64,000 nucleotides of DNA from Alligator mississippiensis (GCF_030867095.1 NC_081824.1:174724933-174788932), one strand, 5' to 3'. Positions 43,410 through 53,957 are shown, counted from the stretch's first letter. Notes: generated by a model not told the origin, from the sequence alone. Made by a program: numbers and translations.

Positions 43410-43700
43410 TCATTGCAGCCCATCTACATGAGACACTTTACTGTGCAGTAGACTAATCTACTGCATGGTAAGGCATCACCACATAACCATTTGCAGCAGC
43501 TGTGCAGTAAATTAGGCTAATGTGCAGTTTTCTACTACCCAATTAACTGCACATTAGCTACTGCACAGTACCACTCATGTAGACGCTGACCAGGAGTAAA
43601 TTTGCTCCCGGTCACCCACACCAGCAGGGGGCCAAGGGGGACAGGGAGTTCTCTGTCCCCATGTTGCCCTGAGGGGTCAGGCCAATTCTCAGGATCTCAA
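43410..43700 (+). mobile_element. MITE-like left end of a Harbinger-family element
   Basis: CATCTACATGAG..TTTACTGTGCAGTAG (43417-43452) is inverted as CTACTGCACAGTACC..CTCATGTAGACG (43560-43585). It is followed by the palindrome GGAGCAAATTTGCTCC (43593-43608) and a GGGGGCC-rich segment. The same order (ACACAGTAATG, TGTGTAGATGTGACC, GGAGCAAGTTTGCTCC, AGGGGGCC) occurs at 39.4 kb, so this looks like a truncated left end of that family. Confidence 0.6.
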
Positions 43701-43729
43701 TATTGCACTGTTAGACAGGAGGGTGTGGT

Positions 43730-44060
43730 GTACAATTGCACATGCACACATAAAAATCAATTAAGCACACATACACTCACTAGGTGCACACACCCCTACT
43801 AGGCATACACACTCACACTAGCAACTCAGATACACACACGTTCAAAATAACCAGTCTAGGTTCATGCACACCTACCACCAGTTTAAGCCCATAGACGCTA
43901 CACACACCAAATTTAGACAGAATCAGTTACCAACACCTGCACATCCAATACACATATGTGGATTACTAATTCATATACCACACACACACAATGATATCTA
44001 TATATGTATATATATATATGTGTATTCACTAATTCACACACATACCACCCACCTACACAT
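43730..44060. repeat. CA-rich and (TA)n-rich low-complexity region
   Basis: Scattered CACACA and ACACAT words over 300 bases, with TATATATATAT at about 44005-44019. The ORF through it is a repeat translation. Confidence 0.75.
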
Positions 44061-44854
44061 ACACACAGGTGAGTTCCTAAGTTGGGTGTTGTGATGTGTA
44101 CATATGTATGTATGTGCTTGGTGTACTTGGCATACCTGGGGAAATGTTAAGGTAAGAAAGTAGAAGTGTAGGGAGTGAAAGTTGCTGGGAGTGAAAGTTA
44201 CTGGGACTGGGATTAGAACTGGTAGACTAGAGGGGCCTGGGCTGAAGAACTGAGGCTCTGGGGTAACTTTAGGTTAATTGATTTTAATTGATTAAAAAAC
44301 AACACCCAAAGCCTGCAGAACAGCCAGCAATGCCAGCAGAGAGGCTGGGACTGGAGCCAGAGCTACAGGGGAGCTGAAAAGGTAGGTGGGGAGAGGGAAA
44401 ATGGGACAAAGGGAAAGTGTGAGTGTTAAAGAGGGGCTCTGGGTGTGGGGAGTCAGAGGATGGCTCTGGGGCAGCTAGAGAAGCTGCAGGGAGCAGCAGT
44501 ATGTGCTGGGAGCTGGAGAAAGGCTCCAGCTGCTGCAGAAAATTGCAGGACAGCCAGGAGCAGCTGGGAAGCTGCGGGTGGGGGTGGGGGTAGCGGGGAG
44601 GACTACAGTGCGGAGGAAGCCTGAGAACAGAGAGACAGACAGGAGAAATTCACAGAAAAAGCAGCAGGAGAGACTGAAAGGCAGCAGGGCAGCCGGAAAG
44701 CAGAAAAAGGCAGAGGAAAGTCATAGGGAAAAGGCAGTAGATGGCATGGGAGGCTGAAAGGCAGCAGGGATAGCAGAAAAGCAAGGAAAGGCTGAGAGGT
44801 GGCAGAGAAGGGGAGCTGGAATTGAGAGGAGATCAGGAAACTAGCAGAGAGGGG
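44061..44854. other. Purine-rich GC-rich block split by an LTR
   Basis: AGAAAGGCAGCAGG-type purine-rich sequence with duplicated GGGAGTGAAAGTTGCTGG and GGGAGTGAAAGTTACTGG (44171 and 44189) and GCTGCAG/CAGCAG words. Continues after the LTR at 45450. It may be part of a longer LTR or GC-rich element, but it has no identified ends. The 84-codon frame at 44503 is low complexity. Confidence 0.35.
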
Positions 44855-45269
44855 TGTGGTACAAATACGTTAGAATTTAGACATAATGTTTTTTTTGCAA
44901 AATGCTTCTGTATTCAACATGGCTTGCAAATGGCTTCTGCATTAGCTTCTGCACATAGACTGAAACCTGCTATGCACCTAAAACTTCACGACCATACCTT
45001 CTCAGTGACCTAGAGTTACACGGAGATAAGGGGTTACTAAAGGACATTAAGTTTGCCGCAGTTCCTCCTGTTAAAAACACACAGGTGCTATAACATAACC
45101 CATAATAAGTTGAGCATAGCCTGAAAACTTAAACATCCTGTGGAAACTTAGATGTAACCATGGAAACTTTGACATCTTGCGGAAACTTAGACGAAACAGT
45201 AGAAGCTTGTAGAAGCTGTAAGACTGCCAATAGTTGCATGACACGCTAAGGTTCTTTGTTTAGGTAAGC

Positions 45270-45277
45270 TATAAAAG
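45270..45277 (+). promoter_or_regulatory. TATA box of the solo LTR
   Basis: TATAAAAG lies 74 bases before the AATAAA signal (45351), the expected position for the U3/R promoter of this LTR. Confidence 0.6.
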
Positions 45278-45350
45278 GGACCCCCGGACCAAGCCCGGGG
45301 TCGACTCAGCTTCGGGTGACTAGCCCCTTTGTCGATCTGTTTGCGCAAAC

Positions 45351-45356
45351 AATAAA
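45351..45356 (+). terminator. Polyadenylation signal of the solo LTR
   Basis: AATAAA within CAAACAATAAACTTG, at the expected R-region position; the LTR at 36008 has the same CAATAAACTT context. Confidence 0.6.
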
Positions 45357-45465
45357 CTTGAAATGGACCCAGCCTGAGTGTGTGTGACTCTCTCCTTGAA
45401 GTAGATTGGAAAGGCCTCCAGGGGCACGAAACTAGCCGTTTGGGCAACAGGGGGGAACTACAGCT

Positions 45466-45492
45466 GAGAGAGAGAGAGAGAGAGAGAGAGAA
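45466..45492. repeat. (GA)n microsatellite
   Basis: Uninterrupted GA repeat. A second GA tract of similar length lies at 45707-45735. Confidence 0.9.
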
Positions 45493-45499
45493 CGAGGCT

Positions 45500-45706
45500 G
45501 GAATTTAAGACGGGGAAGGGACTGGGATTCAGTAAAACATGATTCAGCTCAGGGTTGCAATTGACAGTGGTCTTATTGAACAGGGGAGATGGTGATACAA
45601 TGTCTTATTGGTTCCCTTGCACCCACACCCACATGCACACACACATTGGCAGCAGGGGTTAGAGAGGCTTGGTGCAGGGGCTGAAGTCCACTGAAATCCA
45701 GGAGGG

Positions 45707-45737
<31 letters not shown>

Positions 45738-46640
45738 TGCAAATTGTAGGAGGAAGTGTGCAGGTAATATCTACCTATCCCAGGCAGGACGTTGATCCTC
45801 GATGGACAGTCGGGGTCTCTTTCAGCTCGATGTTGTCCAGAGGGGGTTGCCAGCAGGGCCTCTGGGGTGGATAGGTGACATGAAGCTGGTCTGGTCTGGA
45901 TGGGAATGGCATTCCCATTGGGTTTGTCTTGACTGCCCCTTTTTATAGTGGCAGACCTTGTGTGACCCTAGTGGCAGGATTCATGCCCAGGCAAGGGTTA
46001 GCCCCTGGCGTACTGAGGATGTGTGCTCCATGCAGGGATGTGCAGTTTTGGGTGTCTGTAATGGTGGGGTACAATGGTAGAGTTGCTGGTTCTGCAGGGT
46101 CTTTTGTCTTTCAAATGCTGGGTTCTTGACTCTGTTCGTGGGTGAGATCTGTGGTTCCTGGATGAATCAATGCGAGGTGATGGCCTGGTCATTACAGGCC
46201 ATTCTGTAGAGGCCTGCTACCATTGTATTTCAATCATTCCCAATCACTCTCATTCATCTGGGAACCAATATACATGGGAGGGGTACTTGAATCATATTGT
46301 TGCAACACAGGATGCCCAGGCAGAGGACACAAGATGGAGGCTTGACATACAAAATGGAAACTTACCATTACTTTGGTTCACTTACAAACACAGGCCTAAA
46401 CCATACAATATCCATATGAAACAATAAAAGTCAGTACAAAAATTATAATAATACAATATACAACAGTAAAAATCAATACAAAGCTAATAATAATACAGTA
46501 TAAAACAGTGGATATCCAAAACCAAAAACTTGCTACCAAAATAAAAATGTTAAAGCTTATCCTAAGTCTGAGCTCGCTTATGCTTGTCTATAGGGAATAG
46601 AGAGGGAGAGAAAGAAAAGTCAGAAATAGTTGGGGAGGGG
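45500..46640 (-). mobile_element. Possible minus-strand LTR or retroelement fragment
   Basis: On the minus strand a TATAAAAA box lies at 45950-45957, with CCAAT-like words nearby. An AATAAG signal lies at about 45576. The right part (ACAAGATGGAGG, ACAAAATGGAAACTTACC) recalls the right part of the LTR at 33.95-34.78 kb (ACAAAATGGAG). Contains the (GA)n at 45707-45735. No termini or target duplication are resolved. Confidence 0.35.
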
Positions 46641-46649
46641 GAAGGAATG

Positions 46650-46790
46650 CATATCTATCATATATATATATAGTGTGTGTGTGTGTGTACTCATATATAT
46701 GTGAGTGTGTATATATATACATTTTATACATATATTTTATACATTTTACATTTTATATATATATATATGTATAAAAAAAAAAAAGAAAAA
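46650..46790. repeat. (TA)n, (GT)n and poly-A low-complexity tract
   Basis: ATATATATA, GTGTGTGTGTGT, ATATATATACA, then an A-rich run at 46772-46784. Frames through it (YIYIY-rich) are artefacts. Confidence 0.85.
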
Positions 46791-46792
46791 CT

Positions 46793-47584
46793 GGGGGTTT
46801 TGCTACACCCAGTTCTGGTGCTTCTCAGCTTCTGGCTCCCCCCTGGAGCCGGGAACCAATCAGCACCAGAATGGGGTCTTTCTCTGCCCCCCTCCCTCCC
46901 TCCCTCCCCCCCTCCCCGCCACCCCATCCTGGAACTGTGCAGCTCCTGGATCCCCACAGGATCCAGGAGCTGAGCAGCACCAGGATTGTAGAGCTCTCTG
47001 CTGCCCACTCAGCCAGAGGCTCGCCAGCAGTTATCCCATTTGTGGGGCAGCTGTCAGCAAGCTGTCAGCTGGGCAAGGATTCTCCACCCAGCTGGGGGTT
47101 TGCTGGCTGAGAGCTGCCTCAGCTGCCAGCCAGCCCCCTGCTGGGCAGGGAAGCCCTACTGGGCACCCAGCCTGGCTGGAAGCTTTGTTTCCTAATGTAT
47201 ATGGGGCTAGGAGAGCTCTGCCAGCTGCAGTGGCAGCTGTCTCATGGCCCTGTGCACATCAGTACCCCTCCCAAATATACATGGGGCCAGGAGACAGCTG
47301 CCACTGCAACCAGCAGAGCTCTCTCGGCCCTTAGCACATCAGGACTGGATGCCCCCTGCCAGCCCCTGTGCTAGCACTCCAAGGGAGCCTAGAGCTCTGC
47401 CTGGCTGCTGCAGGGGGGGCAGAGCAAGGCAGAAGCTGCCCTGTACCGGGCTGCTCCCACTGAAAGCAGATTTGTTCTCAACAGGGTGCACACGTAGACA
47501 TGCTCCCAGGGAAGGCTTACTGCACAGTATTTTACTGAGCAATAATCCTATATCGCATTAATAACACCTGTAGACCCACCCTGT
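46793..47584 (+). mobile_element. GC-rich non-autonomous DNA element with TGTCTAC-type right end
   Basis: The right end reversed reads GGGTGGGTCTACAGGTG (to 47581), followed by TGT. A subterminal GCTTACTGCACAGTATTTTACTG resembles the TTTACTGTGCAGTAG arm at 43.4 kb. The left end is uncertain, perhaps GGGGGTTTTGCTACACCC at 46793. The interior is GC-rich, includes a (CCCT)n tract at 46887-46920 and the 80 bp tandem with an inverted core at 47201-47342. The 209-codon frame is not a recognised protein. Confidence 0.45.
47201..47342 (+). repeat. 80 bp tandem duplication whose 35 bp core is inverted in the second unit
   Basis: ATGGGGCTAG (47201) and ATGGGGCCAG (47281) match directly, as do GGCCCTGTGCACATCAG (47246) and GGCCCTTAGCACATCAG (47326), an 80 bp period. 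Between them 47211-47245 and 47291-47325 do not match directly but are reverse complements (GCAGTGGCAGCTGTCTC against GAGACAGCTGCCACTGC). Confidence 0.85.
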
Positions 47585-48298
47585 AGGCAGTGCATCTGGA
47601 ATTAAATAGTCATTGGGTAAAATATATAAATACCCTTGGGAGTAGAAGCCATAACCCTTGCCATAACTCTTGGGAGTAGAAGCCATAACTCTTGCCTTTC
47701 CAGGCCAGTGCAGTGTCATGCAGTGCTGTGGTCTGCCATGTTATACCCTGTTCCCTGGGCAAAAAACTTAAATTTCCTCTTGCTTACTCTTTTTTTTTTT
47801 TTTCATGGGTACCCAGTGGGCCAGCTTCAGTACAAGAGGGATGAAATGTGTTTTCAGACACATTTACTACCTAGCTCAGTAGTTAGAGCATTCTCTGGGA
47901 CCTATGAGATGCAGGTTCAAAATCCCTATGACTGAGAATTGTAAAACCCCAGTCTCCTATGTCTTTGTCAAGTGTTTGTTTGTTTTTTACAGAGGAGGAA
48001 GATCTTTATACCGTTTCATATGCAGACACAGTTATCTGAGTACATGCCTTTCTGCTCAGTTTGATATCTTGTTCAGATGGATATACCTTCCACAGGCAGG
48101 GGAGTGGGGTTTCAGTGAAACAAATGCATCTTAGAAGAAGTTAAATTTCCCCAGTGAAATGAAGAAAAAGCCACATATCTCTTGGGTAACTGAAGATCCA
48201 TCCCTGGAGATGTTTCAGTGCTTCCCATTGAAATGTATAAAACGGCTTTCAGTTCTGCAATGCAAAGTACAGTGTGCCTTAAGTACAGGGAGAAACAC
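47585..48298 (+). other. Unassigned sequence with a degenerate tRNA-derived SINE head
   Basis: TAGCTCAGTAGTTAGAGCATTC (47873-47894) and CAGGTTCAAAATCCC (47911-47925) have A- and B-box spacing of a tRNA-derived SINE. The body beyond is not recognised. AACTCTTGGGAGTAGAAGCC-type direct repeats lie near 47636 and 47664. Confidence 0.45.
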
Positions 48299-48518
48299 TA
48301 AGGGCCCTGGCACACGTTCAAATTAAAGCTGAATAGAAATCAGCTGTAGAGTTGTTAGATGTTTTCAGGCACTAACTTTGTAGCTTGGTTGGCTCTTTTT
48401 ATAGCTGGATAGACATTTTTATGGTTTGGTAATTACTTTGCATGTGTGACTGGTCTAAATGTGTTGTGTGATTAACCAGTTAACTGCATAGTATGTGTAA
48501 CATGTGGCAAGGCCCTAA
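48299..48518. mobile_element. Harbinger-type MITE (214 bp) with TAA target duplication
   Basis: GGGCCCTGGCACACGTT (48302) and the reversed right end GGGCCTTGCCACATGTT (to 48515) form terminal inverted repeats, and TAA flanks both sides (48299-48301, 48516-48518). TAA/TTA is the preferred target of PIF/Harbinger transposases. It has no coding capacity. Fragments of the same family occur at 12112, 33771 and perhaps 54868. Confidence 0.85.
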
Positions 48519-48623
48519 CAGTATACTAGTACCCCTTTGGTAGTGTAGGAGAACTACATCCATACAGGCAAAGTAGAATGGTCCCCTGCTCTTGGTCATA
48601 CAAAGCAGGACCTTGCTGACATA

Positions 48624-48826
48624 CTTTAGATCACGGGCGGGCAAAATGCGGCCAGCGGGCTGGATGCAGCCCGCCAGGCCATTCTATCTGGCCCATGGGT
48701 CCCCTAAAAAATTAAGAAAATTAATATTTATCTCCCCCTGGCTGCCTGTCATGCGGCCCTCAATGGCTTGCCAAAACTCAGTAAGCTGCCCTCTGCCCAA
48801 AATAATTGCCCGCCCCTGCTTTATAT
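48624..48826 (-). mobile_element. hAT-type MITE (187 bp) with 8 bp target duplication
   Basis: CACGGGCGGGCAAAATGCGG (48632) and the reversed right end CAGGGGCGGGCAATTATTTT (to 48818) are terminal inverted repeats. CTTTAGAT (48624-48631) and CTTTATAT (48819-48826) are an 8 bp duplication with one mismatch. The reversed sequence matches the element starting at 63803 (CAGGGGTGGGCAATGATTT, GGAGGGCAACTTA). The interior is built of GCGGCC/GGCCCGC-like words with no transposase. Confidence 0.9.
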
Positions 48827-51274
48827 GTCTAAAGAATAATTTTTGGCTTAGTGACTTGCTGGAGACGAGCCAGTAACCTAGTGCCTCCGATGAGATTAGT
48901 AGCCAGCGTTTTTGACGTCCGGTCCTGTAGCCTGTCAACTGACCCTGCTTAAATTTGGGGTACAGGGTTCCAAGAGCTTTAATCAAAGCCATCCAACAGC
49001 TGCCCCAGAAAAATATATTTGGTCAGTTTGCCTGCAAGGGATAAACGCCATCAGAATGTTTTCACAGGGCTGGGCAGACACATAATTGCAATCATTTGGC
49101 TGGCAATTAACAATGAAAAAGTGGCATACACGAGAAGTGCCTGCCACTTTGCAATCGAAGGGCACTTTGGAGTATTTATAAGTTCTATGGCCAAGAACAT
49201 ATGAATTTTTTAATAATCGCTCTGTTCACATCCTCACCAATGCATAATGAACTCACTACATTTAGAAGCCATTAATTAATCATTTATTACTGATAATACT
49301 TCACAATGGTATCCCATTTTGCTCCTTTGGCATCTGTAGTAAACATGTCCTGTCAGCCTGTTGCTTCATATTAAAAAACCCAGTACATCAGCTATATGTA
49401 ATAGCTCATTACTCACCCAGAAGTGCCGCTTTGTCTCTTTATTACAGCAGCAATTCTAGAGCTGAGGGCAGAGTTGGTATGTCCATGATATACTCTGCTC
49501 CTTCGGATTTGTATAATGCAGTTGTAAGAGTCTCAGCTGTGGCTAGAGTTTTATATAAAATACTTCTGCCTAGATTCCTTTAAAACATAGGTCCAGACTG
49601 TGGCCTTTGCAGAGGTTTAAACAGAAGGATCAACAATCATAGTCTTGCCTTCCCCAGGTCTTGGGAAAGGAAGCACAGAATGTACATTTTCTCATTCATG
49701 TCATGATCTAGTTCCAAAACATCCTGTGGGGTTTTTTAAAACTCTGTAAACTTGTTGAACCTTCATCACAGACCTCATACTCACATTGGCTCCTCTGTTC
49801 AAGTATCACTGGCCTCTTTTCTGTCCCAAAGTCTTTTTCTATAACTCCTGCCATCTCAAGCAGCTTCCTGCATCACAGGTTCCATTCCATCTTCAAATCT
49901 CATGTGAGAAATTCTTTTCCCCTTTGGTTTATGTCTCATTCCTGTTCTTTCCTTCCCTTGTTCTGGTCTTTGCAAATGAAGGCTTTAATTATTTACTATG
50001 CAATGTCTTTAACACCATTGCTTCCTGTAACTTATAGTATATTCTGTCTTGTATTCTTTAACTCTGCAAAGTATTCTGGGATCCAGCCTGAAATGCCACA
50101 TGTGAGATGCAGTGAAGTTGTCTTGTGTTGTATAAAACACTAGTCAATAAAACGGAGAACTATTAATAGCTTAATGGCTGTTGTCTTCAAGAGATGCTAA
50201 CATCTCTCACTTTTGTATTAATAACCAGCTCAACACATTTATTCTGCTACTAACAGGTCAGGAGCTTTTAAACTCGTTTGCCTCCATTCAGTAAAAAGGC
50301 TTTGTTCTTTTCAGCTATCATCACATGCTTGTTAATGTAGTATTAATAACATCCATGTGATGAGCTACTTCCACCAAACACTAAAGTCCACTGAATAATT
50401 TCTAGCAAATTCTTAATCCTACAACAGAAGTGCAGCAGGTAAGACCACAGCTGCTGGCAGTTTATTCAGCTTTCATCATAATGTCATATCAGACTAAATT
50501 ATTGAAGATGACTGGTAATTTACATGTCTTGTCTCCAACTAAAATAAGCTAGAGTTCCCTTCACTACATTATACCGCACTGTATTTATAAATCTAGCTTT
50601 GCAATCCAACTTGTTTGCATATTATATAGCAAGATAAGTGTAAAGCAAAGTTATATTTGACAGGTATAGAAGAATGGAAACATGTTCCAGGCAGAAAGTA
50701 TAAAGATTTTATCACTATTTTACAACTGATGTTGAATATGTATTCCAATGTCTTAACCCTCTAGTTACAATAGGCCATCTTAGTGATGCTTTGGGGATTT
50801 TTCAGAAATCAAAGGGTTAACATCAGTAGAGCTATTCCTGATTTACACCAGACTGAGAAAAGAATCATTCTCATCATCTTGTATTGAGATGCATAATCCA
50901 GATTTATTCATCCAGAATAATATGTATCTTGAGTAACAACAACTCTTTACATGAATTGAAATATGAAATTTGTAGTGTTATATATTAGTATACGAAACTG
51001 AAAGATTTCATGAGATATATCAGGAAGCATCTATGGTATGGTGATGAAATTCAAGGCATGTGTTTTCATCTTACATTAAAAGGGGCTAGTCAAAAGTACA
51101 GAATAAAAAACGTATTATTCAAAATAGAATTATAGCTTTTACCGACTCAACAACAACCAGTTATGATACACTGTTTTCATATACCATCTGATTTGATGAT
51201 ACTGCTCCAGATCCTCAGTGATATTCCCAAAAAGAGAAGTAAAATGATAAAAATTCAAACCCAAGTTTTTAGAG
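48827..51274. other. Non-repetitive AT-rich stretch; possible conserved non-coding DNA
   Basis: About 2.4 kb without recognisable transposons or coding domains. 49060-49290 is dense in homeodomain-type words (CAATTAACA, TTAATTAATCATTTATTA, CATAATTGCAATCATTTGG), the texture of vertebrate enhancers. A polyadenylation-like AATAAA near 50146 (GTCAATAAAACG) follows a weak frame at 49904-50143. No function can be assigned. Confidence 0.3.
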
Positions 51275-52928
51275 CTAGGGCCCAGACACAAATTGGCAAA
51301 CTAGATCCCTAAACTGGTTTTACGCAGCGTGGAGGGATATGTGTTGGTGCGTGGGTAAGTGTGGAGCAATTGCTGGGCAGACTGTGGGTGTGGGAGACCT
51401 TGTGGCGGAGCTGCTTAGGAGGGGTGGGTCCCCTGGCCCCCACAGGGTGCAGCCCCCCACACACACAGCACATGGAATGCCCCCCCACAGGGCCCCAGCT
51501 CCCCTCTGGAGGACCACAGCCCCTATCCCCCCACAGGGCCCCAGTCCCACTGCCCAGGGTCCCAGGCACCCTGGAAGGCAACAGCCCTTCTGCCCAGGGT
51601 CCCAGCTTCCCCCTGGATGGCCACAGCCCCTATCCCCTACAGGACCCCAGCCCCGCTGCCAAGGGTCCCAGCCCCCCTGCCCAGGGTCCCAGGCGCCCTG
51701 GAGGGCCACAGCCCCCCCACCCAGGGCCCGTAACTTACCTTTAGCAGCAGCAGCAGGAGTGGGGCACTCTAAGCCATGGTGGCAAGACCCAGCATGGCAC
51801 GTGGGGACCACATGCTGAGCCCAGCTGGGTCCTGGGGCCTCTCTGCTGCCACCCTCAGGGCCCAGCCAGGATGGGCCCTTGGTGGCAGGACCCAACATGG
51901 CACATGAGAACCGCATGCCAGGCCTAGCTGGGTCCTGCCAGCCCTGGGGTGCCTCTGCTACCTGGCTGGGCCGGGCCCTTGGTAGCAGGACCCAGCACAG
52001 CTTGCAGAGACCGTGTGCCAGGCACTGCAGGACCTGCAGTACCTGGGCCCAGCCAGGCCCTGCCGCTCTCGGGGCCCCTGTGCCGCCAAGCCAGGCTGGG
52101 CTCAGGGCAGCAGGACCCGGCTCGGCACGTGGGGATCATGTGCTGGGCCGTGCTGCCCTCGGAGCCCCTGTGCTGCCTGGCTGGACCGGGACAAGGGCAG
52201 CAGGACCCGGCATGATGCATGGTCCCTGTGTGCTGGGCCCAACCGGGCCCTGCCATCCTCAGAGGCCCTGTGCCACCCGGCTGCGCCGGGCCCAGGGCAG
52301 CAGGACCCAGGTCCTGTTGCACAGGACCTCCGAGGGCGGCAGGGCCCGGCTGGGCCCAGCACGCGGTTCCTGTGTGCTGCACCGAGGAACAGCATGCTGT
52401 GCTGGGTCCCTGGGCCTGGCCCAGCCATGCAGCACAGAGGTCCTGAGGGTGGCAGGACCTGGCTGGGCAGGAATCGGGGGTCCAGGGGGCTGGCAGGGGG
52501 AGGGGCCGGGCAGGGCAGGAATGGGGGGGGGGCTGGGGGAGCAGGTGGAGCCCCCCCATGGTCCCCTCCCCCCTCCTCCAGCCCCCTGACCTCTTACTCA
52601 CCGGCACTGAACATGTGGCCTGGGAGGCCGCATGTTTCAGCACCAGGGCGAGGGGCCAACTATGGAGACACTCTGACATGCAGAGTGTCTCCCTCGAGGA
52701 CCCAGCCTCTGATTGCCTCAGGGCAGTCTGGGATCATGCCCTGCCCTGCTTTTTTTTGTTCCCTTTTTTTTAGACCCCTGGATATTCAGGGGACTAATTT
52801 TCTCCCTTGGTTACAAACTTGCAGCACGGGGAACATTTTTTTTGTTCCCACACATGCCTCTTGCCCCGCCCCAAAGGGGTTTGAGGTGGGGCAAGAGGCA
52901 CACGCACGCTCATCTGGATGTGCCCTTA
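51275..52928 (+). mobile_element. GC-rich non-autonomous DNA element (1.65 kb), same family as 27781-29651
   Basis: Ends are GGGCCCAGACACA (51278) and, reversed, GGGCACATCCAGATG (to 52925), flanked by CTA and TTA, consistent with a decayed TTA duplication. The last ~190 bp match 29500-29651. Much of the interior is a ~100 bp GC-rich minisatellite (51780-52450). Frames as long as 309 codons (52013-52942) run through it in several phases on both strands and are repeat translations without domains. Confidence 0.6.
51780..52450 (+). repeat. GC-rich minisatellite, ~100 bp period, about six units
   Basis: GCAGGACCC-type unit starts occur near 51785, 51888, 51985, 52108, 52199 and 52298. Each is followed by a CACGTGGGGA or similar word, then GTGCTGGGCC, GGGCCCTGCC and CCTCGGAGGCCC. 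Confidence 0.75.
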
Positions 52929-53110
52929 GGGAGGTTTGCTGACATTCCCAGAATGGCACAATGAGATTTGATCCCCAATCCCAAAAATCATGCCTTCTGC
53001 TTTGCACCTCTGGCATAGCAGGAGGCAGAATTCTTGGAATCGGGGATTAGATCCCAACCACATTACTGCCAACAGGAAGCCCAGGGCCCAGGTTTGCAAG
53101 CACTGGATGG

Positions 53111-53957
53111 AATCATAGACTTATAGACTAATAAAAAATTAGTGTTGGAAGGGATCTCAGATGGTCATCTAGTCCAACCCCCTGCTCAAAGCAGGACTGT
53201 CCCCAAGTAGTTCATCCCAGCCAGAGTTTTGTCTAGCCAGGTCTTAAAAACCTCGAAGGGCAGAGTCCATAGCCTCTCTGAGTAACCTGTTCCAGTACTT
53301 TACTACCCTCTGAGTGAGAAAGTTTTTCCTTGTATCTAACCTAAACTTCTGTTGCTGAAACTTGAGACTATTGCTCCTTGTTCTTTTATCTGCCACCACT
53401 GAGAACAGCCCAGCTCCATCCTGTTTTGAACCCCGCTTCAGGTAGTTGAAGGCTGCTATTAAATCCCACCTCAATCTTCTTTTCTGCAGACTAAATAAGC
53501 CCAGTTCCCTCAGTCTCTCCTCGTAAGTCATGTGCTGCAGTCCTCTAACACTTTTGATTGTCCTCTGCTGGACTCTCTCCAATTTTTCCACATCCCTTCC
53601 GTAGTGGGAGGCCCAAAACTGGACACATTACCCAAAATATGGCCTCACCAGTGTGGAATAGAGGGAAATAATCACTTCCCTCGATCTACTGGGAATGCTC
53701 CTACTAATGCAGCCCAGTATGCCATTAACTTTCTTGACAACAAAGGCGCACTGTTGGCTCATATTCAAATTCTTGTCCACTGTAACCCCCAGGTCCTTTT
53801 CTGCAGAGCTGCAGCTCAGCCAGTCAGTCCCCAGCCTGTACTGGGGCCCATGGGATTGTTCTATTCTAAGTGCAAGACTTTGTACTTCTCCTAACTGAAC
53901 CTCATGAGATTTCTTCTCATGGGAAGACTCAATCTACTCCCCCAGCCTGGCACCTCC
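53111..53957 (-). mobile_element. CR1 LINE, 5'-truncated, ~0.85 kb
   Basis: The left edge is the tail (complement of AATCATAGACTTATAGACT) and 3' UTR (GTTGGAAGGGATCTCAGATGG, CCCCCTGCTCAAAGCAGGAC). The minus-strand coding part (53591-53244, 115 codons open) reads MEKLERVQQRTIKSVRGLQH and LGLFSLQKRRLRWDLIAAF, the conserved C-terminus of CR1 ORF2. Upstream, in other frames, NLNMSQQCAFVVKKVNGILG remains. The RT catalytic core is absent. Confidence 0.9.

Larger units (their letters stand above)
44855..45449 (+). mobile_element. Solo LTR, endogenous retrovirus type (595 bp)
   Basis: Begins TGTGGTACAAATACG and ends GTTTGGGCAACA. TATAAAAG lies at 45270-45277 and AATAAA at 45351-45356, 74 bases apart. 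GAGGGG precedes (44849-44854) and GGGGGG follows (45450-45455), a 6 bp target duplication with one mismatch. The CAACA end matches the LTR at 35594-36095. No gag, pol or env remains, consistent with LTR-LTR recombination. Confidence 0.75.

Noticed and set aside
46705..47334. 209-codon frame starting in the AT/GT microsatellite
   Set aside because: Begins with a translated dinucleotide repeat and continues into GC-rich element sequence; not a recognised protein.
47873..47925. tRNA gene
   Set aside because: Only box-like sequences remain; stems are not supported, so it is noted only as a degenerate SINE head.
52013..52942. 309-codon open frame (and 251-, 236- and 198-codon frames nearby)
   Set aside because: They overlap in several phases and on both strands of a GC-rich ~100 bp minisatellite inside a DNA element. 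Residue content is low complexity and no domain is visible.
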